A model generated the notes under the pieces. It was not told the origin of the DNA. It searched no databases and saw only the letters and a program-made list of their open reading frames with translations. Positions 8,743 to 18,185 of a stretch of DNA of 42,455 nt are shown here, in pieces. The position numbers and the translations under genes are program-made. Source of the DNA: CAIKZZ01 sp035524495. Its GTDB lineage: Bacteria; Pseudomonadota; Gammaproteobacteria; Steroidobacterales; Steroidobacteraceae. Position 1 is the stretch's first letter; each line of letters opens with the position of its first letter. The DNA lies in NCBI GenBank assembly GCA_035524495.1, contig DATKOR010000081.1:1-42455 (forward strand), in the 5' to 3' direction.

Positions 8743-9167
8743 CCGCCAGAAAGACTGCCCGCAAGACCCCCGCGAAGACCCGTTCCAAAACCGCCGCACG
8801 GCCCGCTCGGGCCAAGCCGCCAGCCAGGTCCCGCCTCACCGAGGTGGTGAGGGCGGCCCTCGACGACCTCAAGGCCCAGAACGTCGCCGTGCTCGACGTC
8901 AGCGGCCTCACCGACGTCACCGACACGATCGTGATCGCCTCCGGCACCTCGGACCGGCACGTGAAGTCGCTCGCCGGGCGGGTACTCGAGCGCGCCAAGG
9001 AGGCGGGCTTCCGCTCGATCGGCGTCGAGGGCGAGCGCGACGGCGAGTGGGTGCTCGTGGACCTTCAGGACGTCATCGTGCACCTGATGCTGCCGCGGGT
9101 GCGCGAGTTCTACGCACTCGAGAAGCTCTGGGACGTGCGCAGCGCCGGGCGCGCCGCGACGCCGTAG
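8739..9167 (+). CDS. rsfS: Ribosomal silencing factor RsfS with basic N-terminal extension
   Basis: RsfS binds ribosomal protein uL14 and blocks joining of the subunits in starved cells. The family core (about residues 33-142) is intact, with VLDVSGLTDVTD, IASGTSDRHVKSLA and DLQDVIVHLM. The protein is 142 residues, longer than the usual 105-115, because residues 2-32 form a Lys/Arg/Ala/Thr/Pro-rich tail resembling histone H1 or AlgP. The ATG at 8739 overlaps the nadD TGA and is preceded by a purine-rich AAGGGG site, which favours this start; the next in-frame start candidates would lie within the core. rlmH follows, as in most bacteria. Confidence 0.95.
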   Translation: MTARKTARKTPAKTRSKTAARPARAKPPARSRLTEVVRAALDDLKAQNVAVLDVSGLTDVTDTIVIASGTSDRHVKSLAGRVLERAKEAGFRSIGVEGERDGEWVLVDLQDVIVHLMLPRVREFYALEKLWDVRSAGRAATP

Positions 9168-9175
9168 GCCGGGCG

Positions 9176-9646
9176 ATGCGGGTGCGGCTGATCGCCGCCG
9201 GGACGCGGCTGCCGGCGTGGGTCGGCGCGGGCTTCGCCGAGTACCAGCGGCGGCTGCCCCCGGAGTCGCCGCTCGAGCTCATCGAGATCGCGGTGGCGCG
9301 CGGCCGGGCGCAGGGCGCCGCGGCGCGCGCGGTCAAGGACGAAGGCGAGCGCATGCTGGCCGCCATTCCCCCGCGCAGCTTCGTCGTCGCGCTCGACGTC
9401 GCCGGGCGCACGCTCGACAGCGCCGGCCTCGCGCGCTGGTGGGCGGGACGGCTCAAGGACGGACGCGACGTGGCGCTCTTGATCGGTGGTCCCGATGGCC
9501 TAGCAGAGGCCTGCCTCGCGCGCGCCGACGAGCGGCTGTCGCTGTCGGCGCTGACCTTCCCCCACGGCCTCGTGAGGCTGCTGATCGCCGAGCAGCTGTA
9601 CCGCGCATCGAGCCTTCTGAAGGGCCACCCGTACCACCGCGAATGA
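9176..9646 (+). CDS. rlmH: 23S rRNA pseudouridine-1915 N3-methyltransferase
   Basis: SPOUT-class methyltransferase that methylates pseudouridine 1915 in helix 69 of 23S rRNA, using S-adenosylmethionine, on the assembled 70S ribosome. The 156-residue length equals the family norm (155-159). The SAM-binding knot motif IGGPDGL lies near residues 104-110, and the C-terminus KGHPYHRE is almost invariant. The start ATG at 9176 follows rsfS by 8 bases. Confidence 0.97.
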   Translation: MRVRLIAAGTRLPAWVGAGFAEYQRRLPPESPLELIEIAVARGRAQGAAARAVKDEGERMLAAIPPRSFVVALDVAGRTLDSAGLARWWAGRLKDGRDVALLIGGPDGLAEACLARADERLSLSALTFPHGLVRLLIAEQLYRASSLLKGHPYHRE

Positions 9647-9765
9647 CGCCGGCGACGGGCGCCGAGGCGCGCGTAAGCCACGGAATCTGCGGTAAATTAC
9701 CTGCCCGTCCCGCATCGTAAACGCTATGCTCAACGCCTCTGCCGACGCCTGAGCCATCCGCCCCG

Positions 9766-10362
9766 ATGAGCCTTTACGACGCGATCACGCTCGCCTCCGC
9801 CTCTGCGCGCCGCAGCCAGCTGCTCGAGCAGATCGGCGTGCGCCACGTCGTCCGCGCGACCGACGTCGACGAGACGCTGCGGCCCGGGGAGTCGCCGGAG
9901 GCCTACGTCGTGCGCCTCGCGGCCGGGAAGGCCGAGGCCGCGTGGTTGGTCGATGCGCGCCGCCCGGTGCTCGCGGCCGACACCGCGGTCGTGCTCGGCG
10001 CGGAACTCTTCGGCAAGCCGCTCGATCAAACGGACGGCATGCGCATGCTGCAGGCGCTGGCCGGGCGCACGCACCGCGTGCTGACCGCCATCGCCGTGCG
10101 CGCGGCCGGCGGTCGCTACGAGGCGCTGTCGGCGAGCACGGTCACGTTTCGCGACCTCACGGCCGAGGAGTGCCGGCGCTACTGGGCGACCGGCGAGCCG
10201 CTGGGCAAGGCCGGCGGCTACGCGATCCAGGGGCTGGCGGCGGCGTTCATCACCGACCTGCGGGGCAGCTACTCGGGCGTCATGGGCCTGCCGCTCGCCG
10301 AGACGGCGGCACTGCTGGCCCGCGCCGGAGTGCGCCTGTGGAACAGCGAGGAGGCGGCGTGA
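9766..10362 (+). CDS. maf: Maf-like nucleotide pyrophosphatase (YhdE type)
   Basis: House-cleaning dTTP/UTP pyrophosphatase of the Maf/HAM1-like superfamily, 198 residues. Diagnostic segments are LASASARRSQLL at residues 9-20, the catalytic Asp-containing VLAADTAVVL at about 68-77, and GYAIQGLAAAFI near 150-161; the last is typical of the YhdE subgroup. A 119-base gap separates it from rlmH, so it may begin a new transcript, although I find only weak promoter matches there (TATGCT at 9725-9730 without a good -35). Its stop overlaps the GTG of rng. Confidence 0.94.
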   Translation: MSLYDAITLASASARRSQLLEQIGVRHVVRATDVDETLRPGESPEAYVVRLAAGKAEAAWLVDARRPVLAADTAVVLGAELFGKPLDQTDGMRMLQALAGRTHRVLTAIAVRAAGGRYEALSASTVTFRDLTAEECRRYWATGEPLGKAGGYAIQGLAAAFITDLRGSYSGVMGLPLAETAALLARAGVRLWNSEEAA

Positions 10363-11828
10363 CGGCGGAGATTCTCGTGAACGTGACACCGCGGGAGAGC
10401 CGCGCGGCGTTCCTCGAGAACGGGGTGCTGCAAGAGGTGCACATCGAGCGCGCCAACCGCCGCGGCATCACCAGCAACATCTACAAAGGCCGCGTGTCGC
10501 GCGTGCTGCCCGGCATGCAGGCGGCGTTCATCGACGTCGGGCTCGACCGCACCGCGTTCCTGCACGTCTCCGACATCGCGCGCCGCGAGGACGTCGGCGT
10601 CGAGTTCGAGGCGCCGCGCACCGACGACATCCGCGCCGCGGTCAACGAGGGCGACGAGCTCCTCGTGCAGGTGCTCAAGGACCCGCTCGGCACCAAGGGC
10701 GCGCGCCTGACGACGTTCATCACGCTGCCGTCGCGTTTCCTCGTCTACATGCCGCAGGGTCGCGGCGTCGGCGTCTCGGCCCGCATCGAGGACGAGGCCG
10801 AGCGCGCGCGGCTGCGCACGCTCGTCGAGGCCTTCATGCCGGCCGAGCGGCCGGGCGGCTACATCATCCGCACCGTCGCCGAGGGCGTCGCCCCGGAGGC
10901 ACTGCGCGCCGACATGCTGTTCCTGCAGAAGCTGTGGGAGCTCGTCGGCGAGGCCGGGCGCAGCGCGCCCGCCGGGCAGCTGGTGCACGAGGACCTGCCG
11001 CTGCACGTGCGCATGCTGCGCGACCTCCTCGGCCAGGACGTCGAGCGCGTGCAGGTCGATGCGCTCGCGGCCCACGGGCGCATGGTCGAGTTCGCGCGCA
11101 CCTTCATGCCGGAGTCCGAGCCCAAGATCGAGCTGTACCGCGGCAACCGGCCGATCCTCGACCTCTACGGCGTCGAGGACGAGATCCAGAAGGCGCTCGA
11201 TCGCAAGGTGCCGCTGAAGTCGGGCGGCTACCTGATCATCGACCAGACCGAGGCCATGACGACGATCGACGTCAACACCGGCGCCTTCGTCGGCCACCGC
11301 AACCTCGAGGACACGATCTTCCGCACCAACCTCGAGGCCGCGGTCGCGATCGCGCGCCAGCTGCGGCTCCGCAACCTCGGCGGCATCATCATCATCGACT
11401 TCATCGACATGCAGGACGAGGACCACCGCCGCCAGGTGCTGCAGGCGCTCGAGAAGAGCCTCGTGACCGACCACGCGCGCACGCACATCTCCTCGGTCTC
11501 GCCGCTCGGCCTCGTCGAGATGACGAGGAAGCGCACGCGCGAGAGCCTGGAGCACCTCCTGTGCCAGCCGTGCCCGACCTGCGAGGGCCGCCGCTACGTC
11601 AAGACCCCGGAGACGGTCGCCTACGAGATCTTCCGCGAGATCGTCCGCCAGGCGCGGCAGTTCGAGGTGCAGGGGCTGATGGTGCTCGCCCATCAGGACG
11701 TCATCGAGCTGCTGCTCGACGAGGAATCGGCGGCGCTCGCCGAGCTCGAGGTGCTGGTCGGAAAGCCCATCCGGCTGCAGACCGAGGCCCTGTACGCGCA
11801 GGACCAGTACGACGTGGTGCTCGTGTAG
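10359..11828 (+). CDS. rng: Ribonuclease G
   Basis: Endoribonuclease that matures the 5' end of 16S rRNA and takes part in mRNA decay. With the GTG at 10359, which overlaps the maf stop, the protein is 489 residues, the same as E. coli RNase G. An S1 domain occupies roughly residues 35-125. The magnesium-binding catalytic residues are Asp304 (TIDVNTGAF) and Asp347 (IIDFIDM), the same numbers as in E. coli. The zinc-link CPTC is at 405-408. The absence of a long C-terminal scaffold separates it from RNase E. Confidence 0.96.
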   Translation: MTAEILVNVTPRESRAAFLENGVLQEVHIERANRRGITSNIYKGRVSRVLPGMQAAFIDVGLDRTAFLHVSDIARREDVGVEFEAPRTDDIRAAVNEGDELLVQVLKDPLGTKGARLTTFITLPSRFLVYMPQGRGVGVSARIEDEAERARLRTLVEAFMPAERPGGYIIRTVAEGVAPEALRADMLFLQKLWELVGEAGRSAPAGQLVHEDLPLHVRMLRDLLGQDVERVQVDALAAHGRMVEFARTFMPESEPKIELYRGNRPILDLYGVEDEIQKALDRKVPLKSGGYLIIDQTEAMTTIDVNTGAFVGHRNLEDTIFRTNLEAAVAIARQLRLRNLGGIIIIDFIDMQDEDHRRQVLQALEKSLVTDHARTHISSVSPLGLVEMTRKRTRESLEHLLCQPCPTCEGRRYVKTPETVAYEIFREIVRQARQFEVQGLMVLAHQDVIELLLDEESAALAELEVLVGKPIRLQTEALYAQDQYDVVLV

Positions 11829-11836
11829 GTGCCTTG

Positions 11837-14800
11837 ATGAGCCGGGCCCGCAGGATCTGGAAATGGAGCGCCGCCACCTTCGGGGTGCTCGTGGTGCTGC
11901 TCGCGGTGGGCGTCGGGGCGCTTCGCCTCTGGCTCGAGCACACGCCCGGGATCGGTCCCGAGATCGTCGCGCGCGTCCAGAAACTGACGGGTCTGGAGTT
12001 CTCGTTCGTCCACCTCGACGCGCGGCTCGGCCTCTACGGACCCGAGCTGGTGTTCGGCGCGGCGCGCGTCACGGTCCCGGGGCAGCACGATGCGCTCGTC
12101 ACCGCGCGTGCCGGGCGCGTGGGCTTTGACCTGTGGCGCTCGCTGCGCACCGGGCGGCTCGCCTCGGCCCGCGTCGTGCTCGAAGGCGCGCACGTGTTCC
12201 TGTACCTGACCGACACCGGCGTCGAGCTGCGCGGGCAGGGCGCGCCGTCGGCAGCGGAGGGCGGCGCCCACCTGGCGCTCGGAGAGCTGCCGGTCGGGCG
12301 CGTGCGCATCGAGGATGCGACCGTGCTGGTGCAGGACCTGCGGCACGGCGCGCGACCCTTCCGCTTCGACCGCGTCGCGCTCGACCTCGAGCGCAACCCC
12401 GACTCGCTGCAGCTGAGCGGCCGCGTGCAGCTGCCGCCCGCGCTCGGCACCCGCCTCGATCTCGATGCGCGGCTCAAGGGCGACCTCGCGGCGCTCGAGG
12501 CGCTCGACTGGCAGGCCGACGTCGCGCTGCGGGGCGCGCTGATCGGCGGCTGGAGCGCGCTCGCGCCAGAGTGGTCGTGGCTGCCGGTCGGCGGACACGG
12601 GGACGTCAAGGTCAGCGCGACCGGCCACGGCGCCGACCTCGCTGCGCTCGAGGCGCACCTCGCGCTCCACGAGATCGTGACGCCGGCCGACGGCGCGACG
12701 CCCGCATCGCACCTCGCGACGCTCGGCGCGCAGATCAGCGTGCAGCACAGCGGAGGCCGCTGGCTGGTCGCGGGCCGCGAGCTCAACATCGACCCCGGCC
12801 ACGACGCCTGGCAAGGCGGCGAATTCGACGTCACGGCCGAGGTTTCGGACGGGGCGCTCCGCGCGCTCGAGCTGCGCTCACCGGCGATCCGCCTCGACGC
12901 GCTCGCGGCGCTCGCGCCGCTGGTCCCCCCGGGCGGTGCGCGCGAGGCGGGCCTCGCGCTCGCGCCGCGCGGCGCGCTGACCGTCGTCGACCTGCGCGCC
13001 CGCCACGGCGAGGCGGCGGGCGAGTGGCACGTCGACGGCGGCCTGCGCTTCACCGGGCTCGGGTTCGGCGCCTGGCACACCATTCCGGGCCTCACCGGCC
13101 TCGACGGCAACCTGAGCGCCGAGGGCGACTCGGGCAAGGTGCGGCTGCACTCCGATCGCTTCACGCTGAACCTCGCGACGGCGCTTCGCGAGACGGTGGG
13201 CGCCGACAGCGTCGGCGCGACGCTCAGCTGGTGGTGGCGCCCGGATGGCTGGCGCTTCGCCGCCGACGAGGTGCGCACCCGCTCGCCCGATGCGACCACG
13301 AGCGGCAGCGCGCGGCTGTGGCTGCCGAGCGATCCGGAGGAGTCGCCGCGCCTCGTGCTCGACTTCGCGGCCGAGAACGTCGATGCGCGCGTCGCCTCGA
13401 AGTACCTGCCGGGCCGCGCGATCCCGCCCAAGACCATGGAATGGCTCGACCACGCCTTCGTCGGCGGCCACGTGCCTAAGGCGCGCATCGAGTTCGCCGG
13501 CGAGACGCGCCGCTTTCCGTTCCGCGACGGCGGCGGGCTGTTTCGCGTGAGCCTGCACTTCGACAACATCCGGCTCCACTATCAGGACCGGTTCGCCGAC
13601 ATCGAGAACGCGACCGGCGATGCGGAGTTCAAGAACCAGGGCTTCAGCGTGCACGGCAGCTCGGCGCGGATTGCCGGGCTCACGGTCAGCGAGCCGTACG
13701 TCGAGATGAAGGACTACCGCGACGCCGAGCTCCTCGCGCGCGCGCGCGGCGAGGGCGACGTCGCCGATGCGCTGCACTACCTGCAGTCCTCGCCGGTCGG
13801 CCCCAAGCTCGGCGAGTTCTTCATGAAACTGAGCGGCCACGGGCCGTTCGACGCGCACGTCGATCTCGACTTCCCGTTCCGCCAGTTCGCGCAGCGCCGG
13901 ATCAACATCGACGGCCACGTCGACAACGCGACCGTGAAGCTGCCGGGCTTCGATGAACTCGTGACGGACCTCAGCGGCGCGTTCGCGCTGCACGACCGCG
14001 AGCTCAATGTGCCGCAGCTCACCGGCAGCGTGCTCGACGGGCCCCTGAAACTGCGCGCCCGCACGATCACCGGACCCACCGGCCTCGCCGGCGACCGCGT
14101 GCTCGTCGTCGAGGGCAGCGGACGGGCGAGCGGCGCGCGGGTGCAGCCGGCGCTCGGCATCACGCGCGGGCGCTGGCTCACCGGCGCGACCGACTGGAAG
14201 GTGCAGGCGCGCCTGCCGCGCCTCGAATGGCGCGCACCGGCCGAGCCACCGCCCGCCGATGCGCCCGCGGACGCGCCGCCACTGATCCACGAGGTGGAAA
14301 TCCGCTCGCTGCCGGTCGCCGTGCACCTCGAGTCGGGGCTCGAGGGCCTCGAGGTCAACCTGCCGGAGCCGCTCGCCAAGGACGCCGACGAGGCCCGCGC
14401 GCTCAAGGTCGACCTCACGGTCGATCCCGGGCTCGCGGCCGATGCGCCGCGTCCACCGCCGGCGTTCAAGCGCCGCGACCTCGCGCGCCCGCCGAGCATC
14501 GTCGCGCGCCTCGCGCTCGGCGCCGACAGCGGCGCGCTCGAATGGCGCCACGAGGAGGACTGGCGGCTCGCCCGCGGCACCCTGCACCTGGGCGCGGGCA
14601 ACGCGCAGCTGCGCGACACGCCGGGCGTGTGGATCGAGGGCCGGACCGACGAATACGACCTGTCGGCGTGGCTGCGCGTCAAGCTCTCGGAAGGCTCGGG
14701 TCACGGGCTCTCGGAGGTGCTGAAGGGCGGCACCGTCGCCGTCAATCGCTTCGGCATCTTTGGCTTTGAGTTCCCGGACGTGACGCTGACGCTCGAGAGC

Positions 14801-15823
14801 CGCGGCGCAGCCTGGCACGCGGCGGTGGACGGGCCATCGGCGCGCGGGCAGATCGTCGTGCCGTGGGAGCTGCCGGGCGGCGATCCGCTGACGCTCGACA
14901 TGGAGCGACTGGTGCTCGGCGAGCGCACGCCGGCGGGCGATGGGTCGGCGGAGGAGAGCGACCCGACGCAGCTGCCGGCGATGTCGATCCGCGTCAAGAG
15001 CCTCGAGATACAGAAGCGGCGCTTCGGCTCGCTCGAAGCCCACATCTCGCGCACCGCGGAAGGGCTGCAGCTCGACAACGCCACGCTGAAGGGCAACTCC
15101 TTCGAGGCCTCGGCACGCGGCAGCTGGTCGCTGGCCGGGACCGGGCAGGCGACCACGGTCTCGCTGACGCTCGACAGCACCGACCTGCTCGACACGCTGA
15201 ACGCCTGGGGTTTTGCGCCGACGCTGACCGGCAAGGCCGGGCATGCGACTGCCGATCTGCACTGGCGCGGCGGCATCGACGACGACGTGTTCTCGCGCCT
15301 CGCCGGCAAGGCGCAGATCTCCGTCGAGCACGGGCAGGTGATGTCGGTCGACCCGGGGGCAGGCCGCGTGCTGGGGCTCTTGTCGGTCGCGGCGTTGCCG
15401 CGGCGCCTGACGCTCGACTTCAGGGACCTCACCGACAAGGGCTTCTCCTTCGACTCGATCCACGGCGACTTCGAGTTCAAGGACGGCAGCGCCTACACGA
15501 ACGACCTCGTCCTGAAGGGTCCGGCGGCCGAGATCGGCATCGTGGGCCGGACCGGGCTCAAGGCCCGGGACTACGACCAGACGGCCAAGGTGACCGGCCA
15601 TTTCGGTGGCCCGGTGGCGGCGGTCGGGGCGCTGGCGGCGGGGCCCGCGGTCGGAGCGGCGCTGCTTTTGTTCTCGACGGTGTTCAAAGAGCCGCTATCG
15701 GGCCTCACGCGCGGCTACTATCGCATCACCGGCAGCTGGGACCAGCCGAAGGTGGAGCGCATCGGCGCCAGCCAGGCCAAGGAAGCGGCCGAGAGCGCGA
15801 CCGCCGAGGGCGGGGCGCGCTGA
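11837..15823 (+). CDS. yhdP: YhdP family AsmA-like envelope protein
   Basis: Very large (1328 residues) inner-membrane-anchored protein of the YhdP/TamB/AsmA group, which forms a periplasmic bridge carrying phospholipids to the outer membrane. One transmembrane helix lies at about residues 10-32; the rest is periplasmic with the repeated beta-strand pattern of bridge-like lipid transfer proteins. The C-terminal AsmA_2-type region contains GKAGHATADL, then the family-typical DPGAGRVLGLLSVAALPRRL near residue 1180. It sits between rng and nit, as in many gammaproteobacteria (rng-yhdP-tldD). The ATG at 11837 is 8 bases after the rng stop. Confidence 0.94.
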   Translation: MSRARRIWKWSAATFGVLVVLLAVGVGALRLWLEHTPGIGPEIVARVQKLTGLEFSFVHLDARLGLYGPELVFGAARVTVPGQHDALVTARAGRVGFDLWRSLRTGRLASARVVLEGAHVFLYLTDTGVELRGQGAPSAAEGGAHLALGELPVGRVRIEDATVLVQDLRHGARPFRFDRVALDLERNPDSLQLSGRVQLPPALGTRLDLDARLKGDLAALEALDWQADVALRGALIGGWSALAPEWSWLPVGGHGDVKVSATGHGADLAALEAHLALHEIVTPADGATPASHLATLGAQISVQHSGGRWLVAGRELNIDPGHDAWQGGEFDVTAEVSDGALRALELRSPAIRLDALAALAPLVPPGGAREAGLALAPRGALTVVDLRARHGEAAGEWHVDGGLRFTGLGFGAWHTIPGLTGLDGNLSAEGDSGKVRLHSDRFTLNLATALRETVGADSVGATLSWWWRPDGWRFAADEVRTRSPDATTSGSARLWLPSDPEESPRLVLDFAAENVDARVASKYLPGRAIPPKTMEWLDHAFVGGHVPKARIEFAGETRRFPFRDGGGLFRVSLHFDNIRLHYQDRFADIENATGDAEFKNQGFSVHGSSARIAGLTVSEPYVEMKDYRDAELLARARGEGDVADALHYLQSSPVGPKLGEFFMKLSGHGPFDAHVDLDFPFRQFAQRRINIDGHVDNATVKLPGFDELVTDLSGAFALHDRELNVPQLTGSVLDGPLKLRARTITGPTGLAGDRVLVVEGSGRASGARVQPALGITRGRWLTGATDWKVQARLPRLEWRAPAEPPPADAPADAPPLIHEVEIRSLPVAVHLESGLEGLEVNLPEPLAKDADEARALKVDLTVDPGLAADAPRPPPAFKRRDLARPPSIVARLALGADSGALEWRHEEDWRLARGTLHLGAGNAQLRDTPGVWIEGRTDEYDLSAWLRVKLSEGSGHGLSEVLKGGTVAVNRFGIFGFEFPDVTLTLESRGAAWHAAVDGPSARGQIVVPWELPGGDPLTLDMERLVLGERTPAGDGSAEESDPTQLPAMSIRVKSLEIQKRRFGSLEAHISRTAEGLQLDNATLKGNSFEASARGSWSLAGTGQATTVSLTLDSTDLLDTLNAWGFAPTLTGKAGHATADLHWRGGIDDDVFSRLAGKAQISVEHGQVMSVDPGAGRVLGLLSVAALPRRLTLDFRDLTDKGFSFDSIHGDFEFKDGSAYTNDLVLKGPAAEIGIVGRTGLKARDYDQTAKVTGHFGGPVAAVGALAAGPAVGAALLLFSTVFKEPLSGLTRGYYRITGSWDQPKVERIGASQAKEAAESATAEGGAR

Positions 15824-15833
15824 GGGAGCACTC

Positions 15834-16655
15834 GTGACGAGCTTGGCGGTACTGCAGATGACTTCCGGCCCCGACGTCGCGGCGAACCTCGCTGCGGCCG
15901 GGGCGCTGATCGACTCGGCGGTCGCGGCCGGCGCCTCGGTCGTGCTGCTGCCCGAGAACTTCAACTTCATTGGCCGGCGCGACATCGACAAGCGCAGCGT
16001 CGCCGAGACCTTTGGCGACGGGCCGACGCAGAGCTTCCTCGCCGCCGCCGCGCGCCGTCACCGCGTGTGGATCATCGGCGGCACGCAGCCGCTCGCGAGC
16101 GCGGCCGCCGACGGGCGCGTCACGAACACGCTGCTCGTCTACGACGACGGCGGCAAGGTCGTCGCGCGCTACGACAAGATCCACCTGTTCGACGTCGACG
16201 TCCCCGGGAAGCCCGGCGAGACGTATCGCGAGAGCGCCCACGTCGCGGCCGGCCGCGACGTCGTCGTCGTCGACACCCCGGCCGGGCGCGTGGGGCTCTC
16301 GGTGTGCTACGACGTGCGCTTCCCCGAGCTTTACCGCCGCCTGTCGGCCGCCGGCGCCGAGATCCTGGTGGTGCCGGCGGCGTTCACGGTGCCGACCGGG
16401 CGTGCGCACTGGGAGATGCTCTTGCGCGCGCGCGCCGTCGAGAACCTGTGCTACGTCGCGGCCGCCGCCCAGTCGGGCGTGCATCCGAACGGGCGCGAGA
16501 CCTACGGCGACAGCCTGGTCGTCGATTACTGGGGACGGGTGCTCGCGCGCCTGCCCCGCGGCACGGGGTTCGTGAGCGCCGCGATCGACCGCGAGGCGCT
16601 CAGGCGCGTGCGCGGCGAGTTCCCGGCGCTGCAGAACCGCGTGCTCAGTTGCTGA
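15834..16655 (+). CDS. Carbon-nitrogen hydrolase, Nit-type (deaminated glutathione amidase-like)
   Basis: Nitrilase-superfamily amidase of 273 residues. The catalytic triad is visible: Glu41 in LLPEN, Lys115 in YDKIHLFD and Cys158 in SVCYDVRFPELY. The IHLFDVDVPG and RFPELYR wording matches the Nit1/YbeM branch, which repairs deaminated glutathione to alpha-ketoglutarate and Cys-Gly. The start is GTG at 15834 with AGGGAG 8 bases upstream. It lies 10 bases after yhdP and 10 bases before tldD, an arrangement conserved in proteobacteria. Confidence 0.92.
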   Translation: MTSLAVLQMTSGPDVAANLAAAGALIDSAVAAGASVVLLPENFNFIGRRDIDKRSVAETFGDGPTQSFLAAAARRHRVWIIGGTQPLASAAADGRVTNTLLVYDDGGKVVARYDKIHLFDVDVPGKPGETYRESAHVAAGRDVVVVDTPAGRVGLSVCYDVRFPELYRRLSAAGAEILVVPAAFTVPTGRAHWEMLLRARAVENLCYVAAAAQSGVHPNGRETYGDSLVVDYWGRVLARLPRGTGFVSAAIDREALRRVRGEFPALQNRVLSC

Positions 16656-16665
16656 CAGGAGTTCC

Positions 16666-18135
16666 ATGGCTGCCGTACTCAAAATCGACGATCCGCTCGC
16701 CATCGCCAGGCACAGCATCCTCGAGCCCGCGGGACTCGACCTCGCGGCGCTAGAGCGCGTGCTCGCCGCGATGCACGGCCATGCGCTGGACGAGGCCGAG
16801 CTCTACTTCCAGCTCGCGCGCGACGAGTCGTGGGCGCTCGAGGACGGCATCGTCAAGGAGGGCAGCCACAGCATCGATGCGGGCGTCGGCGTGCGCGCGC
16901 TCGCCGGCGAGCGCACGGGCTTTGCGTACTCCGACGAGGTCTCGGCGCCGGCGCTCGACGAGGCGGCGCGCGCGGCGCGCGCCATCGCCCGCGCCGGCGG
17001 CCAGGCGCCCGGCGCTCCGGGGGTGCGGGCGGCGCGCGTGATCACCGGCCAGCGCCTGTATGCGCCGGACGATCCGATCCTCACGGTCGCCGACGCCGAC
17101 AAGGTCGCGTACCTCGGCGAGCTCGACCGCGAGACGCGCCGGCTCGACCCGCGAGTGCGCCAGGTCATGGCCAGCCTCGCCGCCATCCACGAGGTGATCC
17201 TGGTCATCAACTCGAACGGCACGCTCGCGGCCGACGTGCGCCCGCTGGTACGCGTCAACGTCAGCGTCATCATGGAGGACGGCGGACGGCGCGAGCAGGG
17301 CTACGTCGGCATGGGCGGGCGCTACACGCTCGCCGAGCTGCTCGCCAATCCCGAGGTCCGCGACCTGCCGCGCCAGGCGGTGCACGCGGCGAGCGTCAAC
17401 CTCGAGGCCGTGCCGACACCGGCGGGAACGATGACGGTCGTGCTCGCGGGTGGCTGGCCCGGCGTCATGCTCCACGAGGCGGTCGGGCATCCGCTCGAGG
17501 GCGACTTCAACCGCAAGGGCACCTCGGCGTTCTCCGGCCGCCTCGGCGAGACCGTCGCGAATCCGCTGTGCACGGTCGTCGATGACGGCACGCTCGCGCG
17601 GCGCCGCGGCTCGCTGTCGATCGACGACGAGGGCACGCCCACGCGCTGCACGACGCTGATCGAGAACGGCGTCCTCAAGGGCTACATGCAGGACCGGCTC
17701 AATGCGCGCCTGATGGGCATGGCGCCGACCGGCAATGGACGGCGCGAGTCGTTCGCGCACGCGACGCTGCCGCGGATGACGAACACCTACATGCTGGCGG
17801 GGCCGCACGACCCGGCGGAGATCATCCGCTCGGTCAAGAAGGGCCTGTACGCGGTCAACTTCGGCGGCGGCCAGGTCGACACGACGAGCGGCAAGTTCGT
17901 GTTCTCGACGAGCGAGGCGTACCTGATCGAGGACGGCAAGGTCACGCGGCCGGTCAAGGGCGCCTCGCTGATCGGCTCGGGCCCCGAGGTCCTGCAGCGC
18001 GTCTCGATGCTCGGCAACGACCTCAAGCTCGACGCCGGCGTCGGAAACTGCGGAAAGGAAGGCCAGACGATCCCGGTTGGCGTCGGCCAGCCGACGATGA
18101 AGGTTGAAGGGTTGACAGTCGGCGGCACCGGCTGA
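16666..18135 (+). CDS. tldD: Metalloprotease TldD
   Basis: Catalytic subunit of the TldD/TldE (PmbA) heterodimer, a zinc protease that degrades unstructured peptides and matures some ribosomally made peptides such as microcin B17. The 489-residue protein has the zinc-binding HEAVGH (HExxxH) at residues 270-275, followed by PLEGDFNRKGTS, and the C-terminal Gly-rich region ending near PTMKVEGLTVGG. The start ATG at 16666 has AGGAG 5 bases upstream. The partner pmbA is about 3.8 kb downstream on the same strand. Confidence 0.97.
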   Translation: MAAVLKIDDPLAIARHSILEPAGLDLAALERVLAAMHGHALDEAELYFQLARDESWALEDGIVKEGSHSIDAGVGVRALAGERTGFAYSDEVSAPALDEAARAARAIARAGGQAPGAPGVRAARVITGQRLYAPDDPILTVADADKVAYLGELDRETRRLDPRVRQVMASLAAIHEVILVINSNGTLAADVRPLVRVNVSVIMEDGGRREQGYVGMGGRYTLAELLANPEVRDLPRQAVHAASVNLEAVPTPAGTMTVVLAGGWPGVMLHEAVGHPLEGDFNRKGTSAFSGRLGETVANPLCTVVDDGTLARRRGSLSIDDEGTPTRCTTLIENGVLKGYMQDRLNARLMGMAPTGNGRRESFAHATLPRMTNTYMLAGPHDPAEIIRSVKKGLYAVNFGGGQVDTTSGKFVFSTSEAYLIEDGKVTRPVKGASLIGSGPEVLQRVSMLGNDLKLDAGVGNCGKEGQTIPVGVGQPTMKVEGLTVGGTG

Positions 18136-18185
18136 CACCGTGTCGGGAACGGCGCGCCCGGGATGGCGCGCCCAGGGGTTGAGCG

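Noticed and set aside
9647..9765. Promoter for maf in the rlmH-maf gap
   Set aside because: TATGCT at 9725-9730 matches only 4/6 and no suitable -35 lies 16-18 bases upstream; not strong enough to list.
12878..15601. Very long open frame (about 900 codons) on the minus strand opposite yhdP
   Set aside because: A GC-rich shadow of the yhdP coding frame; the protein reads as low-complexity Arg/Ala/Glu/Val with no domain or ribosome binding site.
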